A DNA stretch of 13,796 nt from Promethearchaeota archaeon. Lineage in GTDB: Archaea > Asgardarchaeota > Lokiarchaeia > Sigynarchaeales > SOKP01. Where the stretch lies: assembly GCA_016839635.1 (NCBI GenBank), contig JAEOTV010000306.1, forward strand, positions 1-13,796, given 5' to 3'. The position numbers and the translations under genes were made by a program. The notes beneath the pieces were generated by a model. The model did no database searches and was not told where the DNA came from. It worked only from the letters and a program-made list of their open reading frames with translations. This document shows, piece by piece, positions 1 through 7,310 of this stretch. Each line of letters opens with the position of its first letter. Position 1 is the first letter of the stretch.

Positions 1-230
1 AAAAAGAAACATAGATTCAAAGTCACCTCGGCTTTAAGTGTAATTTTGCCTGGTCGCCAATAAGGAGATTGATGAAGCAGCAAGGTGCTAGCATCGTAGC
101 AAGAAACGCAGTAGATCTTTTAATTGACCATCTTGAAAAGACTGCTACTGGTTTGACTGAACAAGCTCGAGCTTTCACAATGCATGCAAATCGAAAAATT
201 TCGTGCTCCTTTCGAGTCCGTCTTTCATAG
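1..230 (+). pseudogene. Broken archaeal histone-fold gene
   Basis: Three reading frames together spell an archaeal histone. Frame 1 (1-51) ends in ILP. Frame 2 (53-85) reads VANKEIDEAAR. Frame 3 (72-230) has ATG at 72 after an AAGGAG at 62-67 and encodes 52 aa. From GASIVARNAV through HANRKI (about 84-200) it aligns without gaps, over 39 residues, to HMf-type histones as I remember them (GAERVSDDA ... HAGRKT). The spacing from LP to GA also matches if two single-base shifts, near 52 and 83, are corrected. The third histone helix after RKI is missing, so the gene is both frameshifted and 3'-truncated. An intact copy would wrap DNA as a dimer. Two indels could be assembly errors, but the lost C-terminus argues for real decay. 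The stretch ends about where the downstream repeat begins. G+C is clearly higher than in the genes to its right. Confidence 0.6.
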
Positions 231-240
231 ATTACCAAAA

Positions 241-606
241 ACGATCTCCTATTGTCGATCAAGTATAAGTAAAGGAAAAAAACAGAATATCTTTAAATTT
301 AATACTTATTTTTTTCTTTTTTTCTAAATTTTGTGTTAATGTTTTTTTTATTTCACATCTCAATTTTATCATATTCACTAAATCTGATTTAATTTTGTTC
401 TTTAAATACTCCAATTTTAATTGGTTAGCAAAAAAAAATAAATAGATCTTGAAATGTCATTCGATTTAGAGAATCCTTACATAGACCCTGAATTTGATAA
501 TATGTTTCTTGGATGTTATGAAACTGAAGGAGTAAAAAAAATTACTGAACTTTCAAGGCAAGTTCGAACCTTACTAAATTTTAAGACAAATATTATACGG
601 TATAGG
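241..606 (+). repeat. Direct repeat, copy A: promoter plus start of the 212-aa gene
   Basis: This segment matches 5660-6016 in the same orientation. Both begin near ACGATCTC, then diverge, realign at a T-rich tract followed by CTAA(A)TTTTGTG, share the CTTTAAATAC TATA-like box and CCAATTTTAAT, and are very similar from GAAATGTCATTCGATTTAGA onward through about 50 codons. Similarity fades after about 606. Copy A leads into an intact gene and copy B into a broken one. The repeat starts just after the truncated histone in copy A and just after the stop of the 77-aa gene in copy B. Confidence 0.85.
401..408 (+). promoter_or_regulatory. TATA-like box ahead of the 212-aa gene
   Basis: TTTAAATA, preceded by GTTC and followed by CTCCAATTTTAATTGG. 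The same box with the same surroundings is kept in repeat copy B (5813-5820). It lies about 50 nt ahead of the ATG at 454, which would give a leader of about 20-25 nt. The small inverted repeat CCAATT-TT-AATTGG (411-424) sits just downstream, where an operator could act; in copy B its right arm has decayed. Confidence 0.45.
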
Positions 607-1092
607 TTTCGTTCTAATTCTAATAAACTCTTGAAGTCACAAGACATTAAATTCTACGAAAACAAAAAACAGTTCGAATCGTTAGCATTAAGGTTTATTA
701 GACTCCTAAATAAGATTAAAGGAATCAGTATTAGGCCCCTAGAGGAAGAAATTCAAATCCTTTTTTGCAAAGTGACCATTAAAAAAGACCAGATATCCTT
801 ATCTCTTCTAAAAGAATTAGAAGTTTTAACATTTCAGCTATTTATGAAAATTCACTATTTTTCGGAATTAGCTCTTTATAATCACCCTCAATTTCTCAAG
901 TCTTTGATTCAAATTGCTATAGAAGTATGTAAAACACGAAAAAACATGAATTATGCATTATCTGAATTCTTTGCTGAATTAGGAGTAAATTACCATAATT
1001 TAGAGGAAGAACTCACATCTATCGTTCCAGAAAATGGGATCAAGAGGGAAAAAAGGAAAAACAAGCAACTTAGTGAGGAGTTGATCTCATGA
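454..1092 (+). CDS. 212-aa unknown protein, partner of the GIY-YIG gene
   Basis: I do not recognise this family. The protein is polar and mostly helical in character, with no signal peptide or membrane segment. It starts MSFDLENPYIDPEFDN and has a Lys/Arg-rich tail (EKRKNKQ) near the C-terminus. It holds only three Cys and no catalytic motif I can name. Its stop overlaps the start of the GIY-YIG gene in an ATGA junction (1089-1092), so the two are surely co-translated and probably act together. The ATG at 454 is supported because the second, broken copy at 5864 keeps the same start and the sequence around it. No Shine-Dalgarno is evident. It could be an accessory or DNA-binding subunit of a nuclease element, or a regulator of it; this is inference from position only. 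Confidence 0.7.
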   Translation: MSFDLENPYIDPEFDNMFLGCYETEGVKKITELSRQVRTLLNFKTNIIRYRFRSNSNKLLKSQDIKFYENKKQFESLALRFIRLLNKIKGISIRPLEEEIQILFCKVTIKKDQISLSLLKELEVLTFQLFMKIHYFSELALYNHPQFLKSLIQIAIEVCKTRKNMNYALSEFFAELGVNYHNLEEELTSIVPENGIKREKRKNKQLSEELIS

Positions 1093-3455
1093 ATGTGCAT
1101 TCTCAAGCAAATCGAAAATCATTAGAAGAAGATCGAATTGCAATCTGTCCAAATTTTGGATGTGAAAAGCTAACTAGAGTTAAACCTCTTAAATTTGGAT
1201 TTTTTGGATTTAAGAAATATCCAAAATGCAAAAAACATGCCACTCCTTTAGTTTATATAGATGAAAGGATTAGTGATTTTATTGATGCTGCGCTTTCATG
1301 TTTGTTTGATAAAGCAGGACTTCCTCCCGAAGAATTATTAACTCAAGTTAAAAATGAATTTAAAAAAGAAGTTCAATCGTTTATTTATAACTGGGTATAC
1401 TCTATAAGTATTGGAAGGGGTGCTCCAATTATTTCTCGTTACATGGATTCTGTTTCTAATGCTTATCTAAAGAAATTGACTAAAAAGCAAATAAAAAGCT
1501 TAAATGGTGAAAAAACTTTGAAAACACACAATTTACACCAAGCGATAAGAGATGGAATGCAAGAAATAACTAATCAATATACAAGGCTCCTAAAACATCT
1601 TCGAGTTCATTCGGAAATTATAACAGATGTCCAAAAACTCACACAACTTTCTCATAATTTAAGGAACGCACTTCAAGCTTGGCAGAACCAAAAAATACCT
1701 GCTCTAGAAGAAGGGAAAAGTTTATCACTTTTTGAAACGAAAAACTATTATGACCGCATCCTTAATATGGGAACTTGCAGATGTCTCCTAGGACTTTCTC
1801 CTGAAGGAAGAAATTTCGGGAAAAATAGAATTTCTGCTTTTGATCGCTATTCTGTTTATTTTGACTTTTTCAAGGAAGGAATAACAAGGAAATTTACCAA
1901 ATCTGACATCGAAAATTTACTTACTTCAGACCATACAGAGACTTCCGTCAATGTGATTACTAATGAACACGAGAATTATGGCACTTTATATCTTTTAACT
2001 GATAAGAGGACTAATAAAATTTATATTGGGCAAACAATACGAGATATTTTTATTAGATTTGCAGAACATTTATGTGTTCCATGTAATCAATATCTTAGAA
2101 AGGCGATAAAGTATTATATAGAAAAAAATATTGACTTAAGGATCATAAAAGTGAGTGAAAGCTTTGCAAGGACAGAAAATGATGAATTCACTATCGAATT
2201 AATTGGTTACGCATCGAATCAAGATGAATTAAATAAGAAGGAAATTGAAGAAATTAAGAGAAGAAAATCATGTGTTCTAGACCATTTTGCAATTAAAGAT
2301 AACGAAATTATTCCACTCTATGGATATAATGTTACAAGAGGAGGAACTCACAGAGGTTTGGTATTAAACGAAAAAAAAGCAGCTATATTTAGTTTTATTC
2401 GAGAAGATGAGCTTAAAAACTTAATAAAGCGGGGTTTATTTATATCTGAGATAGCAAAGGAATATGGAGTACCAGATCAAATTATCTATTCTAAAATTCA
2501 AGAATTTTGGGCGAAATTCGGTATTTATTTAATTGATGATGCTAGGAATCATTTTGGTGGTAAAGAAACCTATAATTCTAGAGTTCGGCATTTTGCTTCA
2601 AGAACAAAATCTGAAATGGATACAATTGATCAAAAATCTTTAATAAAGTTTGAAAAACTAATAAAAGAAGGTTTTTCCACATCAGAAATTAAAATAGAAA
2701 TGGATATTAATCATGCTACTTTATACGCTATGCTAAAAGCTATAGGATTCAATTCCTTCACAGGAGTTAGGGATGCATTTGGAGTAAATGATATTTATAA
2801 TGAAAGGATGAATGAAAAAAGAATTAAGGTTGCACATAAAGGAGAAACTCATTCTCAATGGATTAGTGTAGATGAAAATTTATTTATCAAATTGATTCGC
2901 CAGCAACTTCATTATTCTGAAATCGCTGACCGACTTAAAATTGGAGAGAGAACATTATATGAAAAATCTTACGAGGTTTTAGGTATTGCTTTACCAGAAG
3001 CTAAAAGAATTTATCAGTTATATCCCAAAGTTGAAAAGATCTTGCTAGTTAAAAAGGAAATTAATGATTCTTTTTTTCTTGACTGGGTTAATGCCGGATT
3101 ATCAGTCAAAGAAATAGACCAAGAAATGTTGAAACTATTAATTGGCTTAGGATATAGCAAGAAAGATATTGAATCTCTATTTAAATGGGATCACTTCCAT
3201 GTAACCCGTTGGATACCTGAAACATTAGGTATGGATTTCTATCGGGCTAGAGATGAATATTGGTGGAAACCTCGAATTATTTGGTTATTTAATCAAGGTT
3301 ATTCAGCAAGGCAAATGAGGGAAGTAAGTAAAGAATTGATTGGTGGATATGTTACCCACGATCTTATAACACGAATTTGGGCGGAAGAATATGTTAAATA
3401 TGGAAGTAGTCTCAATAAACACATTTACAGTTTATATGGCCCAATAGAAGATTAA
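1089..3455 (+). CDS. Large GIY-YIG endonuclease with zinc knuckle and HTH-like repeats
   Basis: A 788-aa protein. Residues 20-50 form a Cys/His knuckle (C20-x4-C25 ... C47-x2-H50). A helical region follows to about residue 290. The GIY-YIG nuclease domain spans about 296-420: YGTLYLL (Y297-L303), KIYIGQT with Y312 and G314, the conserved Arg as R323 in FIRFAEHL, a likely metal-binding Glu in the NKKEIEEIK segment (E385 or a neighbour), and the closing Asn N414 in YGYNVTRGG. After that come at least three related helix-turn-helix-like modules (about 436-475, 515-560, 595-635), each with a pattern like LIxxGxxxSEIxxxxxxxxxxxYxxL, and a weaker one near 728-765. These may read DNA in register, as in homing endonucleases. 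The gene overlaps the upstream gene by 4 nt. Family knowledge suggests DNA cleavage in a selfish element or a mobility role; a defensive role is possible. I recall similar architectures from Asgard archaea but cannot verify this. Confidence 0.8.
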   Translation: MNVHSQANRKSLEEDRIAICPNFGCEKLTRVKPLKFGFFGFKKYPKCKKHATPLVYIDERISDFIDAALSCLFDKAGLPPEELLTQVKNEFKKEVQSFIYNWVYSISIGRGAPIISRYMDSVSNAYLKKLTKKQIKSLNGEKTLKTHNLHQAIRDGMQEITNQYTRLLKHLRVHSEIITDVQKLTQLSHNLRNALQAWQNQKIPALEEGKSLSLFETKNYYDRILNMGTCRCLLGLSPEGRNFGKNRISAFDRYSVYFDFFKEGITRKFTKSDIENLLTSDHTETSVNVITNEHENYGTLYLLTDKRTNKIYIGQTIRDIFIRFAEHLCVPCNQYLRKAIKYYIEKNIDLRIIKVSESFARTENDEFTIELIGYASNQDELNKKEIEEIKRRKSCVLDHFAIKDNEIIPLYGYNVTRGGTHRGLVLNEKKAAIFSFIREDELKNLIKRGLFISEIAKEYGVPDQIIYSKIQEFWAKFGIYLIDDARNHFGGKETYNSRVRHFASRTKSEMDTIDQKSLIKFEKLIKEGFSTSEIKIEMDINHATLYAMLKAIGFNSFTGVRDAFGVNDIYNERMNEKRIKVAHKGETHSQWISVDENLFIKLIRQQLHYSEIADRLKIGERTLYEKSYEVLGIALPEAKRIYQLYPKVEKILLVKKEINDSFFLDWVNAGLSVKEIDQEMLKLLIGLGYSKKDIESLFKWDHFHVTRWIPETLGMDFYRARDEYWWKPRIIWLFNQGYSARQMREVSKELIGGYVTHDLITRIWAEEYVKYGSSLNKHIYSLYGPIED

Positions 3456-3462
3456 TATATAG

Positions 3463-3480
3463 ATTCTTAATCTTAAGAAT
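3463..3480. repeat. Perfect 8-bp hairpin between the GIY-YIG and DUF4209 genes
   Basis: ATTCTTAA-TC-TTAAGAAT, a perfect inverted repeat with a 2-nt centre, 7 nt after the stop of the GIY-YIG gene and 28 nt before the next start. It could be a terminator-like hairpin or an operator of the DUF4209 gene. An inverted repeat of the same size and geometry lies after that gene at 5304-5321. Confidence 0.5.
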
Positions 3481-3508
3481 ATTAATGATAATTATCTAAA
3501 GGATTTTA

Positions 3509-5242
3509 TTGATTAGATGGTTTATTATGAAGGACATACCTTTTTTAGAAGAGTTTGACAAACTAGATAAAGAAACAAAAGGATTAATCAAGAGATATGA
3601 TGATAATATTTACGAGAATAAGATATCTAATGGAAAGGAGGATCTATTATATCAAATCTGTGAAAAATTAGATAGTCAGAAATCAGTATTGAAAGAATTT
3701 TTTCAAAAAGAAATATTTGTTTGTGGTTCTAGATTAATCATGGGTTTTTTTTATTCTGAGGATTTAATAAAAAAAAATATCCCCGATGATTTTTTATCAT
3801 GGTATATATTCAGGGAAAGACAAGTAAAACATAATTTTTTATTACAAGCGAAATATTGTTGGATTATATTAAATCTTGATAAATCCAAACATGAGTATGC
3901 TAGGAAACTAATAAGATTCTGCAAATATCTTATTACTATATACTTAGGAAATGATTGGATTTCATCCCAAAACTTCCTTACTAACAAATTAATTATAGAA
4001 TGTGTAAAAATAGCGCAAAAATGTGTTCATTACTTTCGGGATAGAACTGCGAATCAAAATCTTTTAAAATTCTCTTTTCTGCTATTAAAACATATGTTGA
4101 ATTACCAAAATCTTTATATTTTTCATGAGGTTAGTGATATCCTTATTGAAGATATAAAATATTATGATATTAAGTACAAGAATGAATTAGTTTCTATTTT
4201 AGCCGATTTATATAAAAAAGACTCGAGAGATATCAAGTATTATGATAGAACTGAAAATGTTTTAAATAAATTGATTGAAATTTTTAAAGCTGATACTGTG
4301 TTAATTAAATTATTAAAAGATCGAATCGCCAAGCTCTATTTTAATTTAGCTAAATCCACTAATGGTTTACAGTCCTATTTTTTTGCCCAAACTGCTGCTG
4401 AGAAATATCAAGAAATCGGAGCTCATAAAAAAAAAGAAAGAGCTTTGAAGTTTATGGCAAAGATCGATCCAACAGCTCATATGACTAAATTAAGCTTCAC
4501 TTTTGATCTTTCAGAATTAACTCAAGAGATAAATGAATTAACAAAAGAGTTTTTAAAAGGAAATAAAACATTAGAGAAGATTTCTGAGTTTATTGGCATT
4601 CCCTCAATCTATTCAATCGTTAATGCTAAAAAAGATCAATCCTCTATCACCGATCTTTTCCAAACAACTATATTTTCATCAGGTTCTTCAACTCGATTAA
4701 GTGCAGCCGATATTGAAAGCGGAAAGAAAAAGATATTTGACTACTATCAAGTATTTTTAAATTCGTATCTGCTCGTAAAAAATCAATTTTACAATTCATT
4801 AATAGAGCAAAAAATTTTCACTATAGACAATTTAACTATTTTTTTTGAGAATCATAATATAGATGAAGATCTATTGTTATTCTTAAATGAAGGATTGAAG
4901 TATTTCATTTCAAAGCAAATCCATGCAGCTCTATTTATTCTAATACCTCAAATTGAAAGGATTGTAAAAAAGATTGCTGAAGAAAAAGCTGGAATATCTA
5001 TTAAAAAAATAGTACGAGAAGGAGAACAGGATAAAACATTAGGAGATTACTTTATAGACGATAAATTTATCTTAATCTTAGGCCAAGATTTAAACTTTTA
5101 TTGTCTTTGGTTCCTAGCTGATAAAACGGGTTTCAACCTGCGAAATAAAGTAGCACATGGTTTATTGAAATATTCTGAAGTTCAAAATCATCTGTTAATA
5201 GGTTTAATAGAAATAATTTTTTTATTAATTTCGATATTTTGA
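3509..5242 (+). CDS. DUF4209-like protein with C-terminal HEPN-type motif
   Basis: A 577-aa mostly helical protein. The C-terminal part (about 465-575) has the features I associate with DUF4209: a helical segment with ALFILIPQIERIVK, then FNLRNKVAHGLLKY. Its R545-N546-x3-H550 is the Rx4-6H signature of HEPN-fold ribonucleases. The N-terminal 300 residues look like helical repeats and I cannot assign them. HEPN proteins often act as toxins or abortive-infection RNases, but some are inactive scaffolds. The start is uncertain. TTG at 3509 has AAAGG (3498-3502) 6 nt upstream, whereas ATG at 3527 has no SD; the shorter form would lose 6 residues. It follows the GIY-YIG gene in the same direction, but a hairpin lies between, so separate transcription is possible. 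The last 16 residues are very hydrophobic and could be buried helix rather than membrane. Confidence 0.7.
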   Translation: MIRWFIMKDIPFLEEFDKLDKETKGLIKRYDDNIYENKISNGKEDLLYQICEKLDSQKSVLKEFFQKEIFVCGSRLIMGFFYSEDLIKKNIPDDFLSWYIFRERQVKHNFLLQAKYCWIILNLDKSKHEYARKLIRFCKYLITIYLGNDWISSQNFLTNKLIIECVKIAQKCVHYFRDRTANQNLLKFSFLLLKHMLNYQNLYIFHEVSDILIEDIKYYDIKYKNELVSILADLYKKDSRDIKYYDRTENVLNKLIEIFKADTVLIKLLKDRIAKLYFNLAKSTNGLQSYFFAQTAAEKYQEIGAHKKKERALKFMAKIDPTAHMTKLSFTFDLSELTQEINELTKEFLKGNKTLEKISEFIGIPSIYSIVNAKKDQSSITDLFQTTIFSSGSSTRLSAADIESGKKKIFDYYQVFLNSYLLVKNQFYNSLIEQKIFTIDNLTIFFENHNIDEDLLLFLNEGLKYFISKQIHAALFILIPQIERIVKKIAEEKAGISIKKIVREGEQDKTLGDYFIDDKFILILGQDLNFYCLWFLADKTGFNLRNKVAHGLLKYSEVQNHLLIGLIEIIFLLISIF

Positions 5243-5303
5243 AACACTAATATTTTTATATTCTTTGCTTTTCCATAAAGACACACTCTATGCTTTTCTC
5301 ACT

Positions 5304-5321
5304 TATCTAAGTTCTTAGATA
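5304..5321. repeat. Perfect 8-bp hairpin after the DUF4209 gene
   Basis: TATCTAAG-TT-CTTAGATA, 61 nt after the stop at 5242. It has the same 18-nt size and 2-nt centre as the one at 3463-3480. A terminator is the simplest reading; it is followed by T/A-rich sequence. Confidence 0.45.
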
Positions 5322-5404
5322 GTCATTTATTTATATGTGTGTACTTAATAATTTATTAAATATAGCCTAGGTGATCACATATTACTATAGAAGAAATCAA
5401 ACGG

Positions 5405-5638
5405 ATGGCTAAGTTTTGTAATGATAATTACCTAACAGATTGTATTAGTAATAAAGAGGATTGTTGTTGCAAAGTTCTCTACGACAACAGAATTCCCTTC
5501 TGCGATTTTCCTGCTAAATGTGCTCGCCTATTGATAAATAAGGAAAAAGAAGCACTCGAGGAGCTTGTTAACATTATTTGCGAAGAGAGAAAAAGTGAAG
5601 CGATATATTGGAATTTTGTGAAAAAAGATCAGGAATAA
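5405..5638 (+). CDS. 77-aa Cys-rich protein, unknown
   Basis: A small protein with eight Cys in 77 residues: C5, C13, a CCC run at 20-22, then FC and KC spaced around DNRIPFCDFPAKC, and a late Cys in NIICEERK. The pattern suggests a metal- or Fe-S-binding peptide. I do not recognise the family. The second half is a charged helix (KEKEALEELVNIICEERK). ATG at 5405 has no good SD close by; an AGGTGATC at 5369-5376 is too far away to serve it. It lies between the DUF4209 gene and the second repeat copy. The segment DNRIP-aromatic-C is shared with the DUF2284 protein encoded at 6221-7207. Confidence 0.55.
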   Translation: MAKFCNDNYLTDCISNKEDCCCKVLYDNRIPFCDFPAKCARLLINKEKEALEELVNIICEERKSEAIYWNFVKKDQE

Positions 5639-5659
5639 ACAGAAAGAAAATCACTAAGA

Positions 5660-6016
5660 ACGATCTCTTGCTTTCAATAAAATACAAATAGAGAAACATT
5701 CTTGGTTAGAGCTCTAATCTTATTATTTTCTTTTTTTTCTAATTTTTGTGTAATGTTTTTTAAACTCTATCTCAATTTTCTCATATTTGCTAGATCTGAT
5801 TTATATCTGTTCTTTAAATACACCAATTTTAATCCAGTAGTAAAAAACTACATAGATATTGAAATGTCATTCGATTTAGAGAATCCTTACCTAGATCCTG
5901 AATTTGATAATACATTTCTTGGATGATATGAAACTGAGGGATTAGGAAAAATTACTGAACTTTCACGCCAAGTTCGATCCTTACTAAATTTTACGACTAA
6001 TATTATACAATATAAG
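5660..6016 (+). repeat. Direct repeat, copy B
   Basis: The second copy of the 241-606 segment, in the same orientation. It carries the TATA-like box at 5813-5820 and then a broken copy of the 212-aa gene. It begins about 20 nt after the stop of the 77-aa gene. The non-coding upstream part is duplicated together with the coding start, so this is a copied DNA segment and not convergent coding sequence. The rest of the 5639-6220 interval, from 6020 on, shows no gene I can support. Confidence 0.85.
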
Positions 6017-6019
6017 TAA
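5864..6019 (+). pseudogene. Broken second copy of the 212-aa gene
   Basis: It starts ATGTCATTCGATTTAGAGAA exactly like the gene at 454 and reads MSFDLENPYLDPEFDNTFLG before an in-frame TGA at 5924-5926, where the intact copy has TGT (Cys21). Past that stop the same frame stays homologous (YETEGLGKITELSRQVRSLL) for 30 more codons and ends at TAA 6017-6019, about one quarter of the intact length. There is no GIY-YIG partner after it. A TGA at a Cys position could in principle be read as selenocysteine, but the rest of the gene is missing, so decay is far more likely. Confidence 0.8.
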
Positions 6020-6220
6020 TTCTTTAAATTACTTCATAAAATAATAGTTATTAATTTAATTCATGATAAGTGTTTTATATCGTGTTATAATAAAAAAAAC
6101 ATTGAAGATTTAAACCAAAAGATAAAAAGTGGTTTTGTAATGGTTGAAACAGAGAATATCCTTTTTATAAATAATTATTTGTTGAGAAACCAAATCTATA
6201 AAAAAGTTACATTAATTCAA

Positions 6221-7207
6221 TTAAAAAAATTCTATTCCATTATATTTAGAATCTTCTTTAAAAATTGTCTTAGTGCTAAAATCTAATGCAAAATAATAAT
6301 TATTCATAAATACAAATTTATGTATCTCATCTTGTATATTTTTTGTAAATCTTTTTTCTGTCCTCCATAAAAGAGCATTTTTCCAATTTCTTAACCATTG
6401 ATATTCTTTTTTTATATTTGATAATAACTGTTGAACCTGCATCTCTCGAAATTCAATAGATTTAAATTTATGATTCAATTCTTTGAGTAGATTCTTATAT
6501 GGTTTTATATTTTTGTTAAATGGTTTATCATTTCCATTTAGGCGCATATTTAAATATTTTGTATGTTCAGGAATATCAGTAAATAGCATAGAAACTTTAG
6601 TCATTCTTTTCATTACTCCAAATTTTATATAATAATTCAATTTTTCTAGACTTCTTTTTACATCAATTCCTAAAGCCTCTGGGGATGGCATTGGAATGCA
6701 ATTTTTACCCGTCTTTGAAGAATCTTTATCTTTATAGCACTTTCTACATTTTGATAAGAAAAATCCACCAGCAAATATGTCTACTGAATTAAAACCCCAT
6801 GAATTAAAAATCGACTTAATTTTTTTGTAAAAATCTGATTGAACCCACCTTCTAACAAAAACTCTTTTATTAAATAAGTATTTTTCATTATAATCTTCGG
6901 GGTTATTGATAAAATGTGTTAATTCCGAAAAATCATATGTCTTTACGAAAATAATCGTTAAATTTTTATTTTTAATAGAATTTTGATATTTTAGACTATA
7001 AGGGGGGCAGTAACATCGTGTATTGTAATTGGGACATTTCATTCTACAACAATATGGAATTCTATTGTCAAATACTAAGTCATCTGGGGAAATAAAAAAA
7101 GTAGTCATTTCTTTTATGAATGGATTTTCAAACAAATTTTGAATTTTCTTAGATTCTAAAGAATTAATTCCAATTTTATAAATTTTTTTAGTTTGATATT
7201 CAATCAT
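6221..7207 (-). CDS. DUF2284-type predicted metal-binding protein
   Basis: A 328-aa protein with the two Cys blocks of DUF2284. The first is PYCCRMKCPNYNTRCYCPPYS (residues 51-71, with C53, C54, C58, C65, C67 and the typical CPPY). The second, at 150-182, has C154-x2-C157 ... C170 followed by PSPEALGIDV, close to the family's PSMEALGIDV. DUF2284 proteins are mostly 170-220 aa as I remember them, so the C-terminal about 110 residues (from 215 on, rich in Lys and aromatics) are an added, unassigned region. The molecular role of the family is unknown; Fe-S or zinc binding is assumed. The gene is divergent from the 267-aa gene, with a palindromic TATA-like site (7225-7240) about 25 nt before its ATG, and no SD, so the mRNA is probably leaderless. 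It is likely a member of the same island as the facing operon. Confidence 0.75.
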   Translation of the reverse strand: MIEYQTKKIYKIGINSLESKKIQNLFENPFIKEMTTFFISPDDLVFDNRIPYCCRMKCPNYNTRCYCPPYSLKYQNSIKNKNLTIIFVKTYDFSELTHFINNPEDYNEKYLFNKRVFVRRWVQSDFYKKIKSIFNSWGFNSVDIFAGGFFLSKCRKCYKDKDSSKTGKNCIPMPSPEALGIDVKRSLEKLNYYIKFGVMKRMTKVSMLFTDIPEHTKYLNMRLNGNDKPFNKNIKPYKNLLKELNHKFKSIEFREMQVQQLLSNIKKEYQWLRNWKNALLWRTEKRFTKNIQDEIHKFVFMNNYYFALDFSTKTIFKEDSKYNGIEFF

Positions 7208-7224
7208 GAATCTCTATCTTTCGG

Positions 7225-7240
7225 TTCTATTTAAATAGAA
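7225..7240. promoter_or_regulatory. 16-bp perfect palindrome in the divergent promoter region
   Basis: TTCTATTTAAATAGAA is identical to its reverse complement. It contains TTTAAATA, a TATA-like box on both strands. Its centre is about 26 nt from the ATG of the - strand DUF2284 gene, the usual distance from TATA box to start in leaderless archaeal genes. A dimeric repressor bound here would block that promoter and could also affect the facing operon. Confidence 0.5.
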
Positions 7241-7280
7241 AAAAAGATGTGTATTATGTAGATAAGAATCTAACTTAATT

Positions 7281-7288
7281 ATTAAAAA
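7281..7288 (+). promoter_or_regulatory. Possible TATA box of the five-gene operon
   Basis: ATTAAAAA centred about 26 nt before the ATG at 7311. No Shine-Dalgarno lies ahead of that ATG (the preceding bases are a run of A), which fits leaderless transcription. The region is so AT-rich that such boxes are common by chance. Confidence 0.3.
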
Positions 7289-7310
7289 GTTATCAAATAA
7301 TTAAAAAAAA

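Noticed and set aside
23..262. 79-aa frame on the - strand at the left edge
   Set aside because: It lies antisense to the histone-like sequence and has no recognisable features.
3751..3987. - strand frame inside the DUF4209 gene, and similar ones at 11516-11722 and 12392-12598
   Set aside because: They are antisense shadows of strongly supported coding genes.
5924..5926. In-frame TGA replacing a Cys codon of the paralogue, as in a selenocysteine gene
   Set aside because: The copy ends 30 codons later and lacks three quarters of the protein, and I saw no SECIS-like hairpin; a pseudogene is simpler.
6020..6290. Open + strand frame without ATG running from the pseudogene stop into the end of the DUF2284 gene
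   Set aside because: It has no start codon, overlaps a well-supported gene on the other strand and shows no known motif; open frames this long are not rare at this A+T content.
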